In this document: positions 9,178-19,483 of the stretch, piece after piece
Numbering within the stretch: position 1 is the first letter of the stretch
Layout of the letters: each line of letters begins with the position of its first letter
NCBI RefSeq assembly: GCF_019024325.1
Contig: NZ_JAFNJS010000004.1
Span: 186,001 to 250,000 of the forward strand
DNA length: 64,000 bases
From: Falsiroseomonas tokyonensis
GTDB taxonomy: Bacteria; Pseudomonadota; Alphaproteobacteria; Acetobacterales; Acetobacteraceae
Direction of reading: 5' to 3'
Position numbers and translations under genes: made by a program
The notes under the pieces: model-generated
Told to the model about the DNA's origin: nothing
The model's input: only the letters and a program-made list of their open reading frames with translations
Database searches by the model: none

Positions 9178-10995
9178 CTAGGAAGCCTTGGGGCCGGCTG
9201 CACCACCTTTCGGCGGCGGCAGGTCCAGCTTGATCGAAAGCTCCTTCAACCGCGCGGCATCGACCGGCGCCGGGGCGCCCATCATCAGGTCCTCGGCCTG
9301 TTGATTCATGGGAAACAAAATTACTTCACGAATATTCGGCTCATCGGCCAGGAGCATGACGATGCGGTCGATGCCGGGGGCGGAGCCGCCGTGCGGGGGG
9401 GCGCCGTAGCGGAAGGCGTTCAGCATGCCGCCGAAGCGGTCTTCCACCGTCTGCGCCGAATAGCCCGCGATCTCGAAGGCGCGGATCATCACGTCGGGCC
9501 GGTGGTTGCGGATGGCGCCGGAGGACAGCTCAATACCGTTACAGACGATGTCGTACTGATAGGCCTTGATCTGCAGCGGATCCATGGTGTTCAGCGCCTC
9601 CAGCTCCCCCTGCGGCATGGAGAAGGGGTTGTGGCTGAAGTCGACCTGGTCGGTTTCCTCGTTCAATTCATACATGGGGAAGTCGGTGACCCAGCAGAAC
9701 CTGTACGAATCCTTCTCGATCAGGCCGAGTTCCTGGCCGAGCCGGGTGCGCGCCTGGCCAGCCAACTTGGCGGCGGCCTCCACCTTGTCCGCGGCGAAGA
9801 ACACCGCATCCCCATCGGACAGCCCGCAGGCGGCCTTGATGGCGGCGACGCGCTCCGGCTGCAGGTTCTTGGCGATCGGGCCGCCGGCCTCGCCATTGGC
9901 GAAGGTGATGTAGCCCAGGCCGCCGGCGCCCTGTTCGCGGGCCCATTCGTTCATCTTGTCGAAGAAGCTGCGCGGATTGCCGGCCGCGCCTGGCGCCGGA
10001 ATGGCGCGGACCACCGCGCCCTTCTCCACCGCGCGCGCGAACAGGCCGAAGCCGCCGCCGGCAAAATGCGCCGTCACGTCGGCGATGCGGATCGGGTTGC
10101 GCAGGTCCGGCTTGTCGGAGCCGAATTCCAGCATCGCCTGGTCATAGGGGATGCGCGGGAAGGGCGCCGGGGTCACGGACCGCTTGGTGCCGGAGAAGTC
10201 GGAGAATTCCTCGAAGACGCCCGACAGCACCGGCTCGATCGCCGCGAAGACGTCTTCCTGCGTCACGAAGGACATCTCGAAGTCGAGCTGGTAGAATTCG
10301 CCCGGAGACCGGTCCGCCCGCGAGGCCTCGTCGCGGAAGCAGGGGGCGATCTGGAAGTAGCGGTCGAAGCCGGCCACCATCGCCAGCTGCTTGAACTGCT
10401 GAGGCGCCTGCGGCAGGGCGTAGAACTTGCCGGGGTGATTGCGCGCCGGCACCAGGAAGTCCCGCGCGCCCTCCGGGCTGCTCGCCGTCAGGATCGGCGT
10501 CTGGAATTCCGTGAAACCCTGGTCGATCATGCGGCGGCGGATGCTGGCGATGACCGCGCTGCGCAGCATCAGGTTGCGATGCTGGCGGTCCCGGCGCAGG
10601 TCGATGAAGCGGTAGCGCAGGCGCAGGTCCTCGGGAAACTCCTGCTCGCCAGCGACCTGGATCGGCAGGATTTCGGCCGCGGACTGCACCGAGACCTCCG
10701 CCACCCGCAGCTCGATCTCGCCGGTCGGCAGCTTGGCGTTCACCGTGGCACCCTCGCGCGGCACCACCTGGCCCGTCACCGTCACCACCGACTCCGGCCG
10801 CGCCCCGTCCAGCGTCGCGAAGGCCGCACTGCCCTGGGCCACCACACACTGTGTCAGCCCGTAATGGTCGCGCAGGTCGACGAACAGCAGCCCGCCATGG
10901 TCCCGCTTGCGATGCACCCAGCCCGAAAGGCGGACGGTCTTGCCGGCGTCGGCGGCGCGGAGCGCGCCGCAGTGATGGGTGCGGTAGGCGTGCAT
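9178..10995 (-). CDS. aspS: Aspartyl-tRNA synthetase
   Basis: A 605-residue class II synthetase charging tRNA with aspartate. The N-terminal OB-fold anticodon domain (about 1-110) contains [21 protein letters not shown]. Motif 2 is visible in the [22 protein letters not shown] segment, the bacterial GAD insertion in the middle, and motif 3 in [14 protein letters not shown]. It starts at ATG 10995; the longer upstream frame overlaps the rnd promoter and lacks domain sequence. Divergent from rnd. Whether it is discriminating or also makes Asp-tRNA(Asn) cannot be decided without locating gatCAB. Confidence 0.96.
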   Translation of the reverse strand: MHAYRTHHCGALRAADAGKTVRLSGWVHRKRDHGGLLFVDLRDHYGLTQCVVAQGSAAFATLDGARPESVVTVTGQVVPREGATVNAKLPTGEIELRVAEVSVQSAAEILPIQVAGEQEFPEDLRLRYRFIDLRRDRQHRNLMLRSAVIASIRRRMIDQGFTEFQTPILTASSPEGARDFLVPARNHPGKFYALPQAPQQFKQLAMVAGFDRYFQIAPCFRDEASRADRSPGEFYQLDFEMSFVTQEDVFAAIEPVLSGVFEEFSDFSGTKRSVTPAPFPRIPYDQAMLEFGSDKPDLRNPIRIADVTAHFAGGGFGLFARAVEKGAVVRAIPAPGAAGNPRSFFDKMNEWAREQGAGGLGYITFANGEAGGPIAKNLQPERVAAIKAACGLSDGDAVFFAADKVEAAAKLAGQARTRLGQELGLIEKDSYRFCWVTDFPMYELNEETDQVDFSHNPFSMPQGELEALNTMDPLQIKAYQYDIVCNGIELSSGAIRNHRPDVMIRAFEIAGYSAQTVEDRFGGMLNAFRYGAPPHGGSAPGIDRIVMLLADEPNIREVILFPMNQQAEDLMMGAPAPVDAARLKELSIKLDLPPPKGGAAGPKAS

Positions 10996-11105
10996 GGGGG
11001 TATTGGCCTGGCGGTGATGATGCTGAGGCGGCAAACCGCCCGACCGGGCCCCGGATGTCAAGGCCGCGCCTTTCGCCGAAGCCGGCCGGGCGCTACAGAC
11101 ATTCC

Positions 11106-12287
11106 ATGAGCCGCCGGAACGCGGGCGCCGAAGCGGCGCCGTACCTGATCACCGAGACCGAGGCGCTGGTCGCCCTCTGTACCCGCCTGCGCGGCGAAAG
11201 CTTCGTGACGGTGGACACGGAGTTCATGCGGGAGCGGACCTACTGGCCCGAGCTCTGCGTCGTCCAGCTGGCCGGCGAGAACGAGGTGGCGGTGGTCGAC
11301 GCCCTCGCCCCCGGCATCGACCTGACCGCCCTGGGCGACCTCCTCGCCGATACCGCCGTGATGAAGGTGTTCCACGCCGCCCGGCAGGACGTGGAAATCT
11401 TCCTGCTGCGCTTTGGCGCCGTGCCCACCCCCATCTACGACACGCAGATCGCCGCCACCGTGGCCGGCTTCGGCGACCAGGTGAGCTACGACCAGCTCGC
11501 CCGGTCCCTGGCCGGCGCGCAGATCGACAAGGCGCATCGCTTCAGCGACTGGGCCGCCCGCCCCCTCTCCCCCGCCCAGATCGCCTATGCGGCCGCGGAC
11601 GTCACCCACCTGCGCCGCATCTACACGGCGCTGACCACCAAGCTGGACCGCGAGGGCCGCGGCGGCTGGGTGGCGGAGGAAATGGCGGCCCTCGCCGAGC
11701 CCGCCACCTATCGACAGGACCCCGAGACGGCCTGGGAAAAGCTGCGCCCGCGCACCAGCAACCGCCGCTTCCTCGGCCTGCTGCGCGCCGCCGCCGCCTG
11801 GCGGGAGCGGGAGGCCCAGCGCGTCAACATCCCCCGCCAGCGCCTGGTGAAGGACGAGACGCTGCTGGAGATCGCCGCCACCGCCCCCGAAACCGTGGGC
11901 GACCTGTCCCGCGCCCGCGGCATCTCCGAGGGGTTTGCCAAGGGCAAGTCCGGCGCCTCCCTCCTGCTGGCCATCCAGGAAGCCAAGGCCCTGCCGGATT
12001 CGGCCCTGCCCGAGGCGCCGAAGGAACGCGCCAATGGCGCCAACCCCTCCCCCGCGCTCGTCGCGCTGCTGAAGGTGCTGCTGGCCGCCAAATCCGAGGA
12101 ACACCAGGTGGCCCCCCGCCTGCTGGCCAATTCCGAGGAGCTGGAACGCCTGGCCGCCGGCGAGACCGAACTGGCCGCCCTGCAGGGCTGGCGGCGGGAG
12201 GTCTTCGGCGCCGCCGCGCTGGACCTGCGGGCCGGGCGCGTGGCGCTCGGCGTGGACGGAAGGCGCGTGCGGCTGATCCAGGCCTGA
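11106..12287 (+). CDS. rnd: Ribonuclease D
   Basis: A 393-residue 3'-5' exoribonuclease that trims tRNA precursors. DEDDy catalytic residues are visible in [18 protein letters not shown] and YAAADVTHL. An HRDC domain follows (about 205-290, containing [16 protein letters not shown]), with a second helical HRDC-like region at the C-terminus. The ATG at 11106 is chosen because the exonuclease domain starts within 20 residues. It is divergent from aspS across 110 bases. Confidence 0.93.
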   Translation: MSRRNAGAEAAPYLITETEALVALCTRLRGESFVTVDTEFMRERTYWPELCVVQLAGENEVAVVDALAPGIDLTALGDLLADTAVMKVFHAARQDVEIFLLRFGAVPTPIYDTQIAATVAGFGDQVSYDQLARSLAGAQIDKAHRFSDWAARPLSPAQIAYAAADVTHLRRIYTALTTKLDREGRGGWVAEEMAALAEPATYRQDPETAWEKLRPRTSNRRFLGLLRAAAAWREREAQRVNIPRQRLVKDETLLEIAATAPETVGDLSRARGISEGFAKGKSGASLLLAIQEAKALPDSALPEAPKERANGANPSPALVALLKVLLAAKSEEHQVAPRLLANSEELERLAAGETELAALQGWRREVFGAAALDLRAGRVALGVDGRRVRLIQA

Positions 12288-12400
12288 ACCCGAACGGGCG
12301 CCAGCGCGCGACAGGCGGTTACACGAAACTCCGGCGAAGGGTTGCAACCGGAACGGAGCAGCGACGTTGTCGCGGCATCTGGACCTTGGAGCCCAACGCC

Positions 12401-12967
12401 ATGCCGATCGACCGCCGCACCCTCGCCCGCCACGCCGCCCTGGCCCTGACCGGCGGCAGCCTGCTCTCCACCCTGCCCCGCCCGTCCTACGCCGCGAGCC
12501 GGGCCGAGATCGACGCGCAGACCAACGCCGCCCTGACCACGCTGCGCGGCATGCCCAACACTGCCCCGCTGTTCGAACGCGCCCAGGCGGTGCTGATCTT
12601 CCCGCGCATCGTCAGCGGCGGGCTGATCGTCGGCGGCCAGTACGGCGAAGGCATCCTGTTCCGCGGCAACGAACGCCAGGGTTACTACCGCATCGCCGGC
12701 GCCTCCTTCGGCCTGCAGGCGGGCGCGCAGGTGGCGGGGCTGGCCATGTTCTTCATGACCGACGAGGCGCTGCGCGCCCTGCAAGCGGCCGATGGCTGGG
12801 AAATCGGCACCGGCCCGTCCGTCGTCGCCCTCGACCGCGGCGTGCAGGCGAACGTGACGGCCACCACGCTGCGCGAGCCGGTCTACGCGGTGACCTTCGG
12901 CCAGGAAGGGCTGATGGCGGCACTGACCATCAACGGGACGAAGATTTCGCCGTTCAATCCGGTCTGA
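12401..12967 (+). CDS. Exported SYLF/Ysc84-domain lipid-binding protein
   Basis: A 188-residue protein with twin-arginine-like leader MPIDRRTLARHAALALTGG and a probable cut after SYA. The rest is a SYLF domain, recognised from AQAVLIFPRIVSGGLIVGGQYGEG and the ending TINGTKISPFNP. SYLF proteins bind phospholipid; in bacteria they are secreted or periplasmic and poorly characterised. It is followed by hairpin copy c with a CTTTT tail, a plausible terminator. An in-frame TTG at 12386 is rejected in favour of the ATG. Confidence 0.85.
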   Translation: MPIDRRTLARHAALALTGGSLLSTLPRPSYAASRAEIDAQTNAALTTLRGMPNTAPLFERAQAVLIFPRIVSGGLIVGGQYGEGILFRGNERQGYYRIAGASFGLQAGAQVAGLAMFFMTDEALRALQAADGWEIGTGPSVVALDRGVQANVTATTLREPVYAVTFGQEGLMAALTINGTKISPFNPV

Positions 12968-12992
12968 CGCGGTTTCGGAGGACGGAGATTCT

Positions 12993-13033
12993 CCCCTCAC
13001 CCAACCCTCTCCCCGCTGGGGAGAGGGCTTTTC
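12993..13033 (+). terminator. GC hairpin repeat, copy c, probable terminator of the SYLF gene
   Basis: Perfect 10-bp stem CCCTCTCCCC (13005-13014) / GGGGAGAGGG (13018-13027), loop GCT, followed by CTTTTCG on the plus strand. It lies 38 bases after the SYLF stop and just before the converging transposase-like gene. It shares the CACCCAACCCTC prefix of the repeat family. Confidence 0.65.
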
Positions 13034-13042
13034 GTATTGGGG

Positions 13043-13663
13043 CTAGACCCGGCGGACGGGGCGGAGGACCAGGTGGCGGGGGCGGCGGGGGGCCTTGTCC
13101 ACCAAGGGCGGCAGGGCGGGGATGTGCAGGCGGGGCGGGGGCAGGCCGCGCAGGGTGCGGCGCGGAATGCGGGGCATCCGCGGCACCTCGTAGGGCGCAT
13201 CCGGCCGGCCTGGCTGGGGCACCGGTGTCTCCGGCAACAATTCGGCCGGGCCGGGCAAGGCACTCTCCATGCCGAGATTGCGCGCCAGCAGCAGGCTATA
13301 GGGGCTGAGCTGCCGGGCGGCCCGGCGAAAGGCCCGGCAGATGCGCCACTCCAGGCTGGCCATGTCCGGCCTGGCAAAGGGGTGGCGGGAGACGGCGATC
13401 AGCAGCCGGTCCAGCGTGCCATTGCGGGCCTGGTAGATCAGGGCGCTGTGCGCGGTGCCATAGTCGCAGAAATCCTTGGGCAGCGCCGCCCAGGGATCGG
13501 TGCCGCAAGCCACCCAGAAGATGGCATTCCAGATTTTCCGGCGGTCCCGAGGGGGGCGGCCAATGCCGCTCGGCAGGTAGTCGCAGAGGGCCGCCCACTC
13601 GCTGTCCGTCAGGGGAAACCAGTCATGCGGGGTGGTAGGGCGGAGCGGGAAGTGGAGCCGCAT
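13043..13663 (-). CDS. Stand-alone IS5-type transposase N-domain (DUF4096-like) protein
   Basis: A 206-residue protein whose first 95 residues match the helix-turn-helix DNA-binding domain that starts IS5-group transposases: LTDSEWAALCDYLP, GRPPRDRRKIWNAIFWVACG, and the DPWAALPKDFCDYGT segment. The DDE catalytic domain that should follow is absent. The C-terminal half is Arg/Pro-rich (APRRPRHLVLRPVRRV at the end) without a recognisable fold. No terminal inverted repeats are seen around it. It is either a truncated transposase or a domesticated DNA-binding protein. A 12-bp perfect palindrome sits 35 bases upstream of its start. It lies downstream of the methyltransferase-nuclease gene on the same strand. 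Confidence 0.7.
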   Translation of the reverse strand: MRLHFPLRPTTPHDWFPLTDSEWAALCDYLPSGIGRPPRDRRKIWNAIFWVACGTDPWAALPKDFCDYGTAHSALIYQARNGTLDRLLIAVSRHPFARPDMASLEWRICRAFRRAARQLSPYSLLLARNLGMESALPGPAELLPETPVPQPGRPDAPYEVPRMPRIPRRTLRGLPPPRLHIPALPPLVDKAPRRPRHLVLRPVRRV

Positions 13664-13697
13664 GGGGGTGCTCCGGGCGCGGGTTTATGGGGAAGTG

Positions 13698-13709
13698 TTC
13701 CTATAGGAA
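13698..13709. promoter_or_regulatory. Palindrome TTCCTATAGGAA upstream of the DUF4096-like gene
   Basis: Perfect 12-bp palindrome in a short AT-rich gap, 34-46 bases before the leftward start at 13663. On the minus strand a TTGCGA and a TATAGG hexamer, 15 bases apart, could form a promoter whose -10 lies inside the palindrome, as expected of an operator. Binding by the adjacent helix-turn-helix protein is inference. Confidence 0.4.
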
Positions 13710-13742
13710 TTTATCCCGATTCGCAAGATTTTTCCCAGCCGC

Positions 13743-15407
13743 TCAGATGTCCAGCGCCGCCTGATCGGTCGCGGAACGCCGCGTTGTTTCGCGGGCGGCG
13801 CGCCGGAATCCTTCCTGTCGGCCGAGCGGGGGCAGGCGCTCCTGGTCGTCATGGATGCCGCGCAACAGCTCATCGATCGTCTTGACCATGATCTTGCGGA
13901 ACTGGCCGAAGCCGGTATCGGCGAAGCCGGCGCTGGCGGCTTCGCGCATCATGTCCTTGGTGGGCTTTGCGAGAGTAACCAGGACGCCACCCAGGGCACC
14001 TTCACGCTGAACGGTGCCCACAAGGTCGCGCACGTCGCGGACCGAGATGTTCTCGCCGCCCTTCACGGAGACGATGATGCGGTCCAGATGCTCCGTCTTT
14101 GGGCCCGTCCGGACCCAGCGGATGCCGTCGATACCGCGGTCCGCGCCCTTCTTCTTGCCGCCCTGCGGCACGGCATCGAGCAGGGAGACGGCCCACCACT
14201 GGAACTGGTGCTTGTCCCGGCTGGCGAGGTCGCGGGCAGCGGCGAGGTCGCGCGGGGTGCCGAGCACCTCAAAGGCGATCCCAGAAAAGGCGTCCTTCAA
14301 CCGGCGCTCGATCAGGCTGATCGCCAGATGCGTGACATCCATGCCGATCCAGTGGCGGCCGAGTTTCTGGGCAGCGTGGACGGCGGTGCCGCAGCCGCAG
14401 AACGGATCAAGGATTACATCGCCAGGATTGGAGGAGGCGGCGATGATGCGTTCGAGAAGAGCGAGTGGTTTCTGTGTCGGGTAGCCGAGGCGTTCCTCTG
14501 AAAGATTATGCATTGGTGGGATATCAGTAATAGTGTCGCCAATAGCTTGCCCAGGCTGTTGATCGAGGTACCTCTTAAACATCGGCATGCCGCCGGCTTT
14601 GTTTGGCCAGTGCAATAGTCCAGCCGCATCCATTTCGTCGAGCACCCGAGGTGGGTAGGCCCAGTGCCGCCCTTTCGCCGTTACATTTAGGCCTCGCCAA
14701 ACCTCGCCAGTCTCGCCATTACGAGTCCCTGCACCAGTGAGGTCTGAACGACGCCAGCGCCGACCGTCCGGATCAACGTGTGTGTAAAATCCTTCAATGT
14801 AGCTTCGCTCATACGGAACATATTGCGGGTTCCAAATAAAATTCTCACCCCTTGAATAAAAGAAAATCGTATCGTGAACAGGCCCCCACCGCTTTGTACT
14901 ACTATGCGCACTAGTTCTCTTCCAAACGATCTCATTACGGAAATTATGCGGGCCAAAAATCCCATCTAGCACAATCTTCAAATAATGGCTGGCTGTTGGA
15001 TCGCAGTGCAGATACAGGCTGCCAGTCGGTTTCAGGACGCGATGTAATTCCATCAGGCGCACCGCCATCATTACCAGATAGGCGGTCATATCGTTGCGGC
15101 CGAGTGCGGTCACGATGCCGCGCATCAGCGTGGCAGCATCCGTGTGCGAGACCTGCGTCAGCACGTCATTATAGGCCGCCTCGGCACTGTCGCCCCAATG
15201 CCAAGTGTCGTCGAAAGCTTCCAACTGGCTGTCGCTCGCCTTACCGTCCGGGGCCCGGAACAGGACGTTGTAGTTGGCGGCGGAGTTGAAGGGCGGGTCG
15301 AGGTAGATCAGGTCCACGCTCTCATCCGGCATCAGCGGACGGCCATCGGCGTCCCGCCCCCGCAGCACTTCGAGGTTGTCGCCGTAGAACAGCTTGTTGT
15401 TGCTCAT
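13743..15407 (-). CDS. Beta-class DNA methyltransferase fused to Mrr-like nuclease domain
   Basis: A 554-residue fusion. The methyltransferase half has motif IV DPPF early (37-40) and the AdoMet motif DPFCGCGTA later (from 334), the beta-class order of N4-cytosine/N6-adenine enzymes. The variable target-recognition region lies between, about 140-300. The C-terminal part resembles Mrr-type PD-(D/E)xK nucleases: GADRGIDG (D423, D427) and IIVSVKGG (K449), then [21 protein letters not shown]. The ATG at 15407 is chosen because family sequence begins there. Bases about 14485-15000, covering the recognition region, are far more AT-rich than the flanks (35% GC in 14821-14880). No separate restriction or specificity gene is nearby. 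It may be a self-contained restriction-modification enzyme. Confidence 0.85.
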   Translation of the reverse strand: MSNNKLFYGDNLEVLRGRDADGRPLMPDESVDLIYLDPPFNSAANYNVLFRAPDGKASDSQLEAFDDTWHWGDSAEAAYNDVLTQVSHTDAATLMRGIVTALGRNDMTAYLVMMAVRLMELHRVLKPTGSLYLHCDPTASHYLKIVLDGIFGPHNFRNEIVWKRTSAHSSTKRWGPVHDTIFFYSRGENFIWNPQYVPYERSYIEGFYTHVDPDGRRWRRSDLTGAGTRNGETGEVWRGLNVTAKGRHWAYPPRVLDEMDAAGLLHWPNKAGGMPMFKRYLDQQPGQAIGDTITDIPPMHNLSEERLGYPTQKPLALLERIIAASSNPGDVILDPFCGCGTAVHAAQKLGRHWIGMDVTHLAISLIERRLKDAFSGIAFEVLGTPRDLAAARDLASRDKHQFQWWAVSLLDAVPQGGKKKGADRGIDGIRWVRTGPKTEHLDRIIVSVKGGENISVRDVRDLVGTVQREGALGGVLVTLAKPTKDMMREAASAGFADTGFGQFRKIMVKTIDELLRGIHDDQERLPPLGRQEGFRRAARETTRRSATDQAALDI

Positions 15408-15484
15408 GCGGTGCAGTGTGGCGGGTTGATGCGGGGATGCGAAGGGGTGATGCGTGTTGGAAGGCGGCGCGAAGTCGGCGCGAC

Positions 15485-15526
15485 CCCCCACCCAACCCTC
15501 CCCCGCAAGCGGGGGAGGGCTTTTCG
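15485..15526. repeat. GC hairpin repeat, copy d
   Basis: Perfect 11-bp stem CCCTCCCCCGC (15496-15506) / GCGGGGGAGGG (15509-15519) with CACCCAA before it and CTTTTCGG after it. It lies between the ppx stop and the methyltransferase start, both leftward genes, with the T-run on the plus strand. Confidence 0.65.
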
Positions 15527-15527
15527 G

Positions 15528-17027
15528 TCAAATCGCCGCCACCTCCACCCGCGCCACCAGCCCCAGCGCCCCCGCCAGCGCATCCAGCCGCCGCTGCACG
15601 CTTTCGCCCGCGAACACGCCGCTCCCCTCCACCAGCCGCAATTGCAGTTCCCCGCCCCGCACCCGCAGCGCGGTGCCGGCCAGCAGAACCGGGGTGCCGC
15701 CCGAGAGGGTAAAAGCCAGGCGCAGGGCGGCGCCGAGGGTTTCAGCGCGTTTCACGGCGGCGGCGTCCAGCAGCATGCGGGCGGTCGCCAGGAAGGGGGC
15801 GGTGGCGTCGGCCTCGTAGCGCAGGGCCACGACCATCGCGAGAAAAGCCCGCTGGTGGTGGTCCAGGCCCACGCCGGGCTGTCGCAGCACCCGGAAGAAG
15901 GCTTGTTCGGCGCGGTAGTCGGGGTGGTCGTGGCTGCCGATGTCGGCGATCCAGCAGCTGGCCTCGCGCAGCGCCGCCTGGTCTGGCGCCTCGGTCTCGA
16001 ACAGGGCCTGGGTCCAGGCGAACAGGGCCGGCGGCAGTTCGGGGTCGCGGCCCCATTGGCGGGCCAGGTCGTGGCCGGCGGCCAGCATGGGGTTTTCGCG
16101 GCGCACGCCTTCCGGCAGCAGGCGGGAATACCAGCCTTCCCGCAGGCCGTTGGCGGAGAACACCACGCGGCTGGCGCCGGTGGCGCGCAGCAGGCGGCGC
16201 AGCACCACGGCGGCGAAGGGCATGTCGCCCAGCCGCTTGGCGGGGGCGCCGGGCATGGCGGCCAGCATCTTGCGGTCGGCCTTGGCCACCACGCCGGCCA
16301 GGTCCCGCGCCTCCTCCCGCCGCAGCACGTAGTGGTGGACGATGGACAGAGGGTAGCCGGTCTGGGCGATGTGCATCTTGGCCAGGGCGCGCCAGGCGCC
16401 GCCCACCAAGTACAGGTCCCGCCCCTCGCCGCGCTTCAGCCAGTTCACGCGGGCCAGGTCGGCCTCGACGATGGCGCGCGCCTTGGCCACATCGCCGCCG
16501 GCGCGGTCTGCCAGGCGGATGGCGCCGATCGGCAGGCTGGCGGCTGCGGTGGCGCGGCCGCGGTCGAGCTCCACCACCTCCAGCGACCCGCCGCCGATGT
16601 CGCCCAGTATGCCATCGGCCTCGGGGAAGCCGAGCAGCACGCCGTCGGCGGAGAGATTCGCCTCCTCCTCCCCGGTCAGCACGCGCACGGGCAGGTCGGG
16701 CAGGCGGTCGCGCAGCGCCGCGATGAAGTCGGGGCCGTTCTCGGCGTCCCGCGCCGCGGCGGTGGCCACCACCTCCACCGTCTCGGCGCCCATGGCGCGG
16801 GCCACGGCGGCGTAGCGGCCCATCACGGTGAGCGCGGGGCCGATGGCTTCCTCGTTCAGGCGGCCGGTGTTCTGCAGCCCGCGGCCGAGGCCGAGCACCG
16901 CCTTCTCGTTGAAGATGGTCAGCGGGTTGCGGGACAGCCCCTCGAACACCACCAGGCGGACGGAGTTGGAGCCGAGGTCCACCACGCCGAGGCGGGTCGG
17001 CGAGCTGTCGATGCGGTTACGGGGCAT
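15528..17027 (-). CDS. ppx: Exopolyphosphatase, Ppx/GppA family
   Basis: A 499-residue phosphatase removing terminal phosphate from polyphosphate (or pppGpp in GppA homologues). The actin-like ASKHA fold is shown by VVDLGSNSVRLVVFEG near the N-terminus and by LGDIGGGSLEVV at about 140-150. The C-terminal HD-like helical domain contains ADIGSHDHPDYR. It lies just downstream of ppk on the same strand, so the same transcription unit could hold synthesis and breakdown of polyphosphate, although a 212-base gap with a large palindrome separates them. Confidence 0.92.
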   Translation of the reverse strand: MPRNRIDSSPTRLGVVDLGSNSVRLVVFEGLSRNPLTIFNEKAVLGLGRGLQNTGRLNEEAIGPALTVMGRYAAVARAMGAETVEVVATAAARDAENGPDFIAALRDRLPDLPVRVLTGEEEANLSADGVLLGFPEADGILGDIGGGSLEVVELDRGRATAAASLPIGAIRLADRAGGDVAKARAIVEADLARVNWLKRGEGRDLYLVGGAWRALAKMHIAQTGYPLSIVHHYVLRREEARDLAGVVAKADRKMLAAMPGAPAKRLGDMPFAAVVLRRLLRATGASRVVFSANGLREGWYSRLLPEGVRRENPMLAAGHDLARQWGRDPELPPALFAWTQALFETEAPDQAALREASCWIADIGSHDHPDYRAEQAFFRVLRQPGVGLDHHQRAFLAMVVALRYEADATAPFLATARMLLDAAAVKRAETLGAALRLAFTLSGGTPVLLAGTALRVRGGELQLRLVEGSGVFAGESVQRRLDALAGALGLVARVEVAAI

Positions 17028-17186
17028 GGTGCGGTGCAGCGTCCAGACGACTTGGGGAGTGCGTGGCGAAATCGAGCCGCGCCGTCAACGCCAGGGAAGC
17101 GCGGGCGGTGGCAGGCGGGGCGGGTGAGTTTCGCGCGCGAAGCTTGCTCAGTCGTGCAGGGGTGGTCGGGGCGTGGATGCCGGCCC

Positions 17187-17236
17187 CCACCCGTTGGACG
17201 CATGCGTCCAACCCCCCGCAAGTGCGGGGGAGGGCT
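17187..17236. repeat. GC hairpin repeat, copy e, with embedded 20-bp palindrome
   Basis: This family copy is unusual: a perfect 20-bp palindrome GTTGGACGCATGCGTCCAAC (17193-17212) replaces the CCCAACC prefix and is followed by the stem CCCCCGC (17213-17219) / GCGGGGG (17224-17230). It sits between the ppk stop and the ppx start (both leftward), where it could end ppk transcripts or regulate ppx. The rest of the 212-base gap shows nothing further. Confidence 0.6.
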
Positions 17237-17239
17237 TTG

Positions 17240-19474
17240 TCAGTCCTGCAGCACCCGGTCCTGGCGGGCACGGCGGGGTGGGCCGGCGGGGCGCTGGGCG
17301 GCGCTGCCGCGGCCGGAGAGGGAGGGGTTGGTCATGAAGTACTCATGCGCCGAGACCGGCTTCGGACCAGGCGCCATGCGGCGATAGGTGCCGTCCGCCC
17401 GCAGCTGCCAGGACTGCATGGTGTCCTGCAGGTTCACCGCCATCACCTGGTCGAGGATCTGGGTATGCACGGTGGGATTCTCGATCGGCACCATCGTCTC
17501 CACCCGCCAGTCCATGTTCCGCGCCATCAGGTCGGCGGAGGAGATGAAGACGCGGGCGCGGCGGGATGGCAGGCGGTGGCCATTGCCGAAGACATAGACG
17601 CGGCTGTGTTCCAGGAAGCGGCCGACGATGGATTTCACGCGGATATGCTCGGACAGGCCGGGCACGCCGGGGCGCAGGCAGCAGATGCCGCGCACCACGC
17701 ATTCCACCCGCACGCCGGCCTGGCTGGCGCGGTAGAGCGCATCGATCAGCTGCTCATCCACCAGGGAGTTCATCTTCAGCCAGATGCCGGCGGGCTTGCC
17801 CTCCTGCGCGAAGGCGATCTCGCGCTCGATCAGGCCGAGCAAGGCGGGGCGGATGGTCAGCGGCGCGAAGGCCAGGCCTTCCATGGTTTCGGGCCGGGCA
17901 TAGCCGGTCATGTAGTTGAACAGTTTCGCGGCGTCGCGCGTCAGGGCCGGGTCGGCGGTGAAGAAGGACAGGTCCGTGTAGATGCGGGCGGTGATGGGGT
18001 GATAGTTGCCGGTGCCGAAATGCGCGTAGCTGCGCAGCACCTCGCGCTCGCGGCGCACCACCAGGCTGACCTTGGCGTGGGTCTTGAGTTCCACGAAGCC
18101 GAAGACGACCTGCACGCCGGCGGCTTCCAATTCGCGGGCGAGGGCGATGTTCCGCTCCTCGTCGAAGCGGGCCTTGATCTCGACGATGCCGGTGACGGAC
18201 TTGCCGGCCTCCGCCGCCTCGATCAGGGCGCGGGCGATGGGGCTGTCGCGGCTGGTGCGGTAGAGGGTCTGCTTGATGGCGACCACGTTGGGGTCGCGCG
18301 CGGCCTGGCGCAGGAACTGCACCACCACGTCGAAGGACTCGTAGGGGTGGTGGACGACGATGTCCTTGGCGGCGATGGCCGCAAAGCAGTCGCCGCCGAA
18401 ATCCAGGATCCGTTCGGGGAAGCGCGGCGTATAGGGGGTGAACAGCAGGTCGGGGCGGTCGTCCACGATCAGCTGCTTGATATCGGCGATGCCGAGCAGC
18501 CCATCCACCTTCACCACGCCCGCGCGGTCCGAATCCAGCTCCTCCGCCACCAGGTGCACCATGTCCGCGGACATGCGGGCATCGACCGAGAGCAGGATGG
18601 CCTGGCCGCGGCGGCGGCGCTTCAGCGCGGTTTCGTAGGACCGCACCAGGTCCTCGGCCTCTTCCTCGAACTCCACATCGGTGTCGCGGATCAGCCGGAA
18701 CAGGCCGTGCTCGGCGGCGATGAAGCCGGGGAAGAGGCGGCCGAGGAAGAGGACGATCAGGTCCTCCAGCATCACGAATCGGATTTTTCCCCGCGATTCC
18801 GGCTCGGCCGGCAGGCGGATGAAGCGCTCGATCTGGGGCGGCAGCGGCAGCAGGGCGCGCATGGTGCCGCCGTCTTCCGTCCGCACCAGCTTCAGCACCA
18901 TGCAGAGCGCCAGGTTGGCGATGAAGGGGAAGGGATGCGCAGGGTCCACGGCGAGTGGCGTCAGCACGGCGAAGACCCGGTCCATGAACCAGCCTTCCAG
19001 CCAGGCGCGGTCCGCCTCGGTGAGCTCCGCCGGCTTGCAGACGGTGACGCCCGCCCCATCCAGCAGGCCGCGCAGCTCGTGCCAGGCCTGCTGCTGGCCC
19101 TCGATCAGCGCCTGCGCCGCGGCGTTCACCGCGGCCAGCTGCCGCGCCGGCGTCAGCCCATCGGGCGACGGCGTGGTGATGCCGGCGCGGTCCTGGCCGA
19201 CCAGGCCGGCGACGCGGACCGAGTAGAATTCATCGAGGTTGGAGGCCGAGATCGCGACGAAGCGCAGCCGTTCCAGCAGCGGATGGCGCGGATTGGCCGC
19301 TTCCTCCAGCACCCTGGTGTTGAAGGCCAGCCAGGACAATTCGCGGTTGATGAAGCGGTTCGGGCTGTCGAGGGCGATCGGCGGCAGCCGCACCGCGCCA
19401 TGGGGCGCGCCGGGCTTGGGGGCCGAGGGGGCGGCGGGGGCGGCCGGATTGGCGGGCGGCGGCATCGTATCCAT
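17240..19474 (-). CDS. ppk1: Polyphosphate kinase 1
   Basis: A 744-residue PPK1 polymerising phosphate from ATP into polyphosphate. After a Pro/Ala-rich N-terminal leader the family core starts [19 protein letters not shown]. The autophosphorylated histidine region is visible in [17 protein letters not shown], followed by [19 protein letters not shown], and the phospholipase D-like C-terminal domains contain [15 protein letters not shown]. hdaA lies 9 bases upstream on the same strand. The hdaA-ppk-ppx order is conserved in alphaproteobacteria as I know them. Confidence 0.95.
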   Translation of the reverse strand: MDTMPPPANPAAPAAPSAPKPGAPHGAVRLPPIALDSPNRFINRELSWLAFNTRVLEEAANPRHPLLERLRFVAISASNLDEFYSVRVAGLVGQDRAGITTPSPDGLTPARQLAAVNAAAQALIEGQQQAWHELRGLLDGAGVTVCKPAELTEADRAWLEGWFMDRVFAVLTPLAVDPAHPFPFIANLALCMVLKLVRTEDGGTMRALLPLPPQIERFIRLPAEPESRGKIRFVMLEDLIVLFLGRLFPGFIAAEHGLFRLIRDTDVEFEEEAEDLVRSYETALKRRRRGQAILLSVDARMSADMVHLVAEELDSDRAGVVKVDGLLGIADIKQLIVDDRPDLLFTPYTPRFPERILDFGGDCFAAIAAKDIVVHHPYESFDVVVQFLRQAARDPNVVAIKQTLYRTSRDSPIARALIEAAEAGKSVTGIVEIKARFDEERNIALARELEAAGVQVVFGFVELKTHAKVSLVVRREREVLRSYAHFGTGNYHPITARIYTDLSFFTADPALTRDAAKLFNYMTGYARPETMEGLAFAPLTIRPALLGLIEREIAFAQEGKPAGIWLKMNSLVDEQLIDALYRASQAGVRVECVVRGICCLRPGVPGLSEHIRVKSIVGRFLEHSRVYVFGNGHRLPSRRARVFISSADLMARNMDWRVETMVPIENPTVHTQILDQVMAVNLQDTMQSWQLRADGTYRRMAPGPKPVSAHEYFMTNPSLSGRGSAAQRPAGPPRRARQDRVLQD

Positions 19475-19483
19475 GGAATGAGA

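Noticed and set aside
13043-13663. Complete IS5-family insertion sequence
   Set aside because: No DDE catalytic domain, no terminal inverted repeats and no target duplication could be found.
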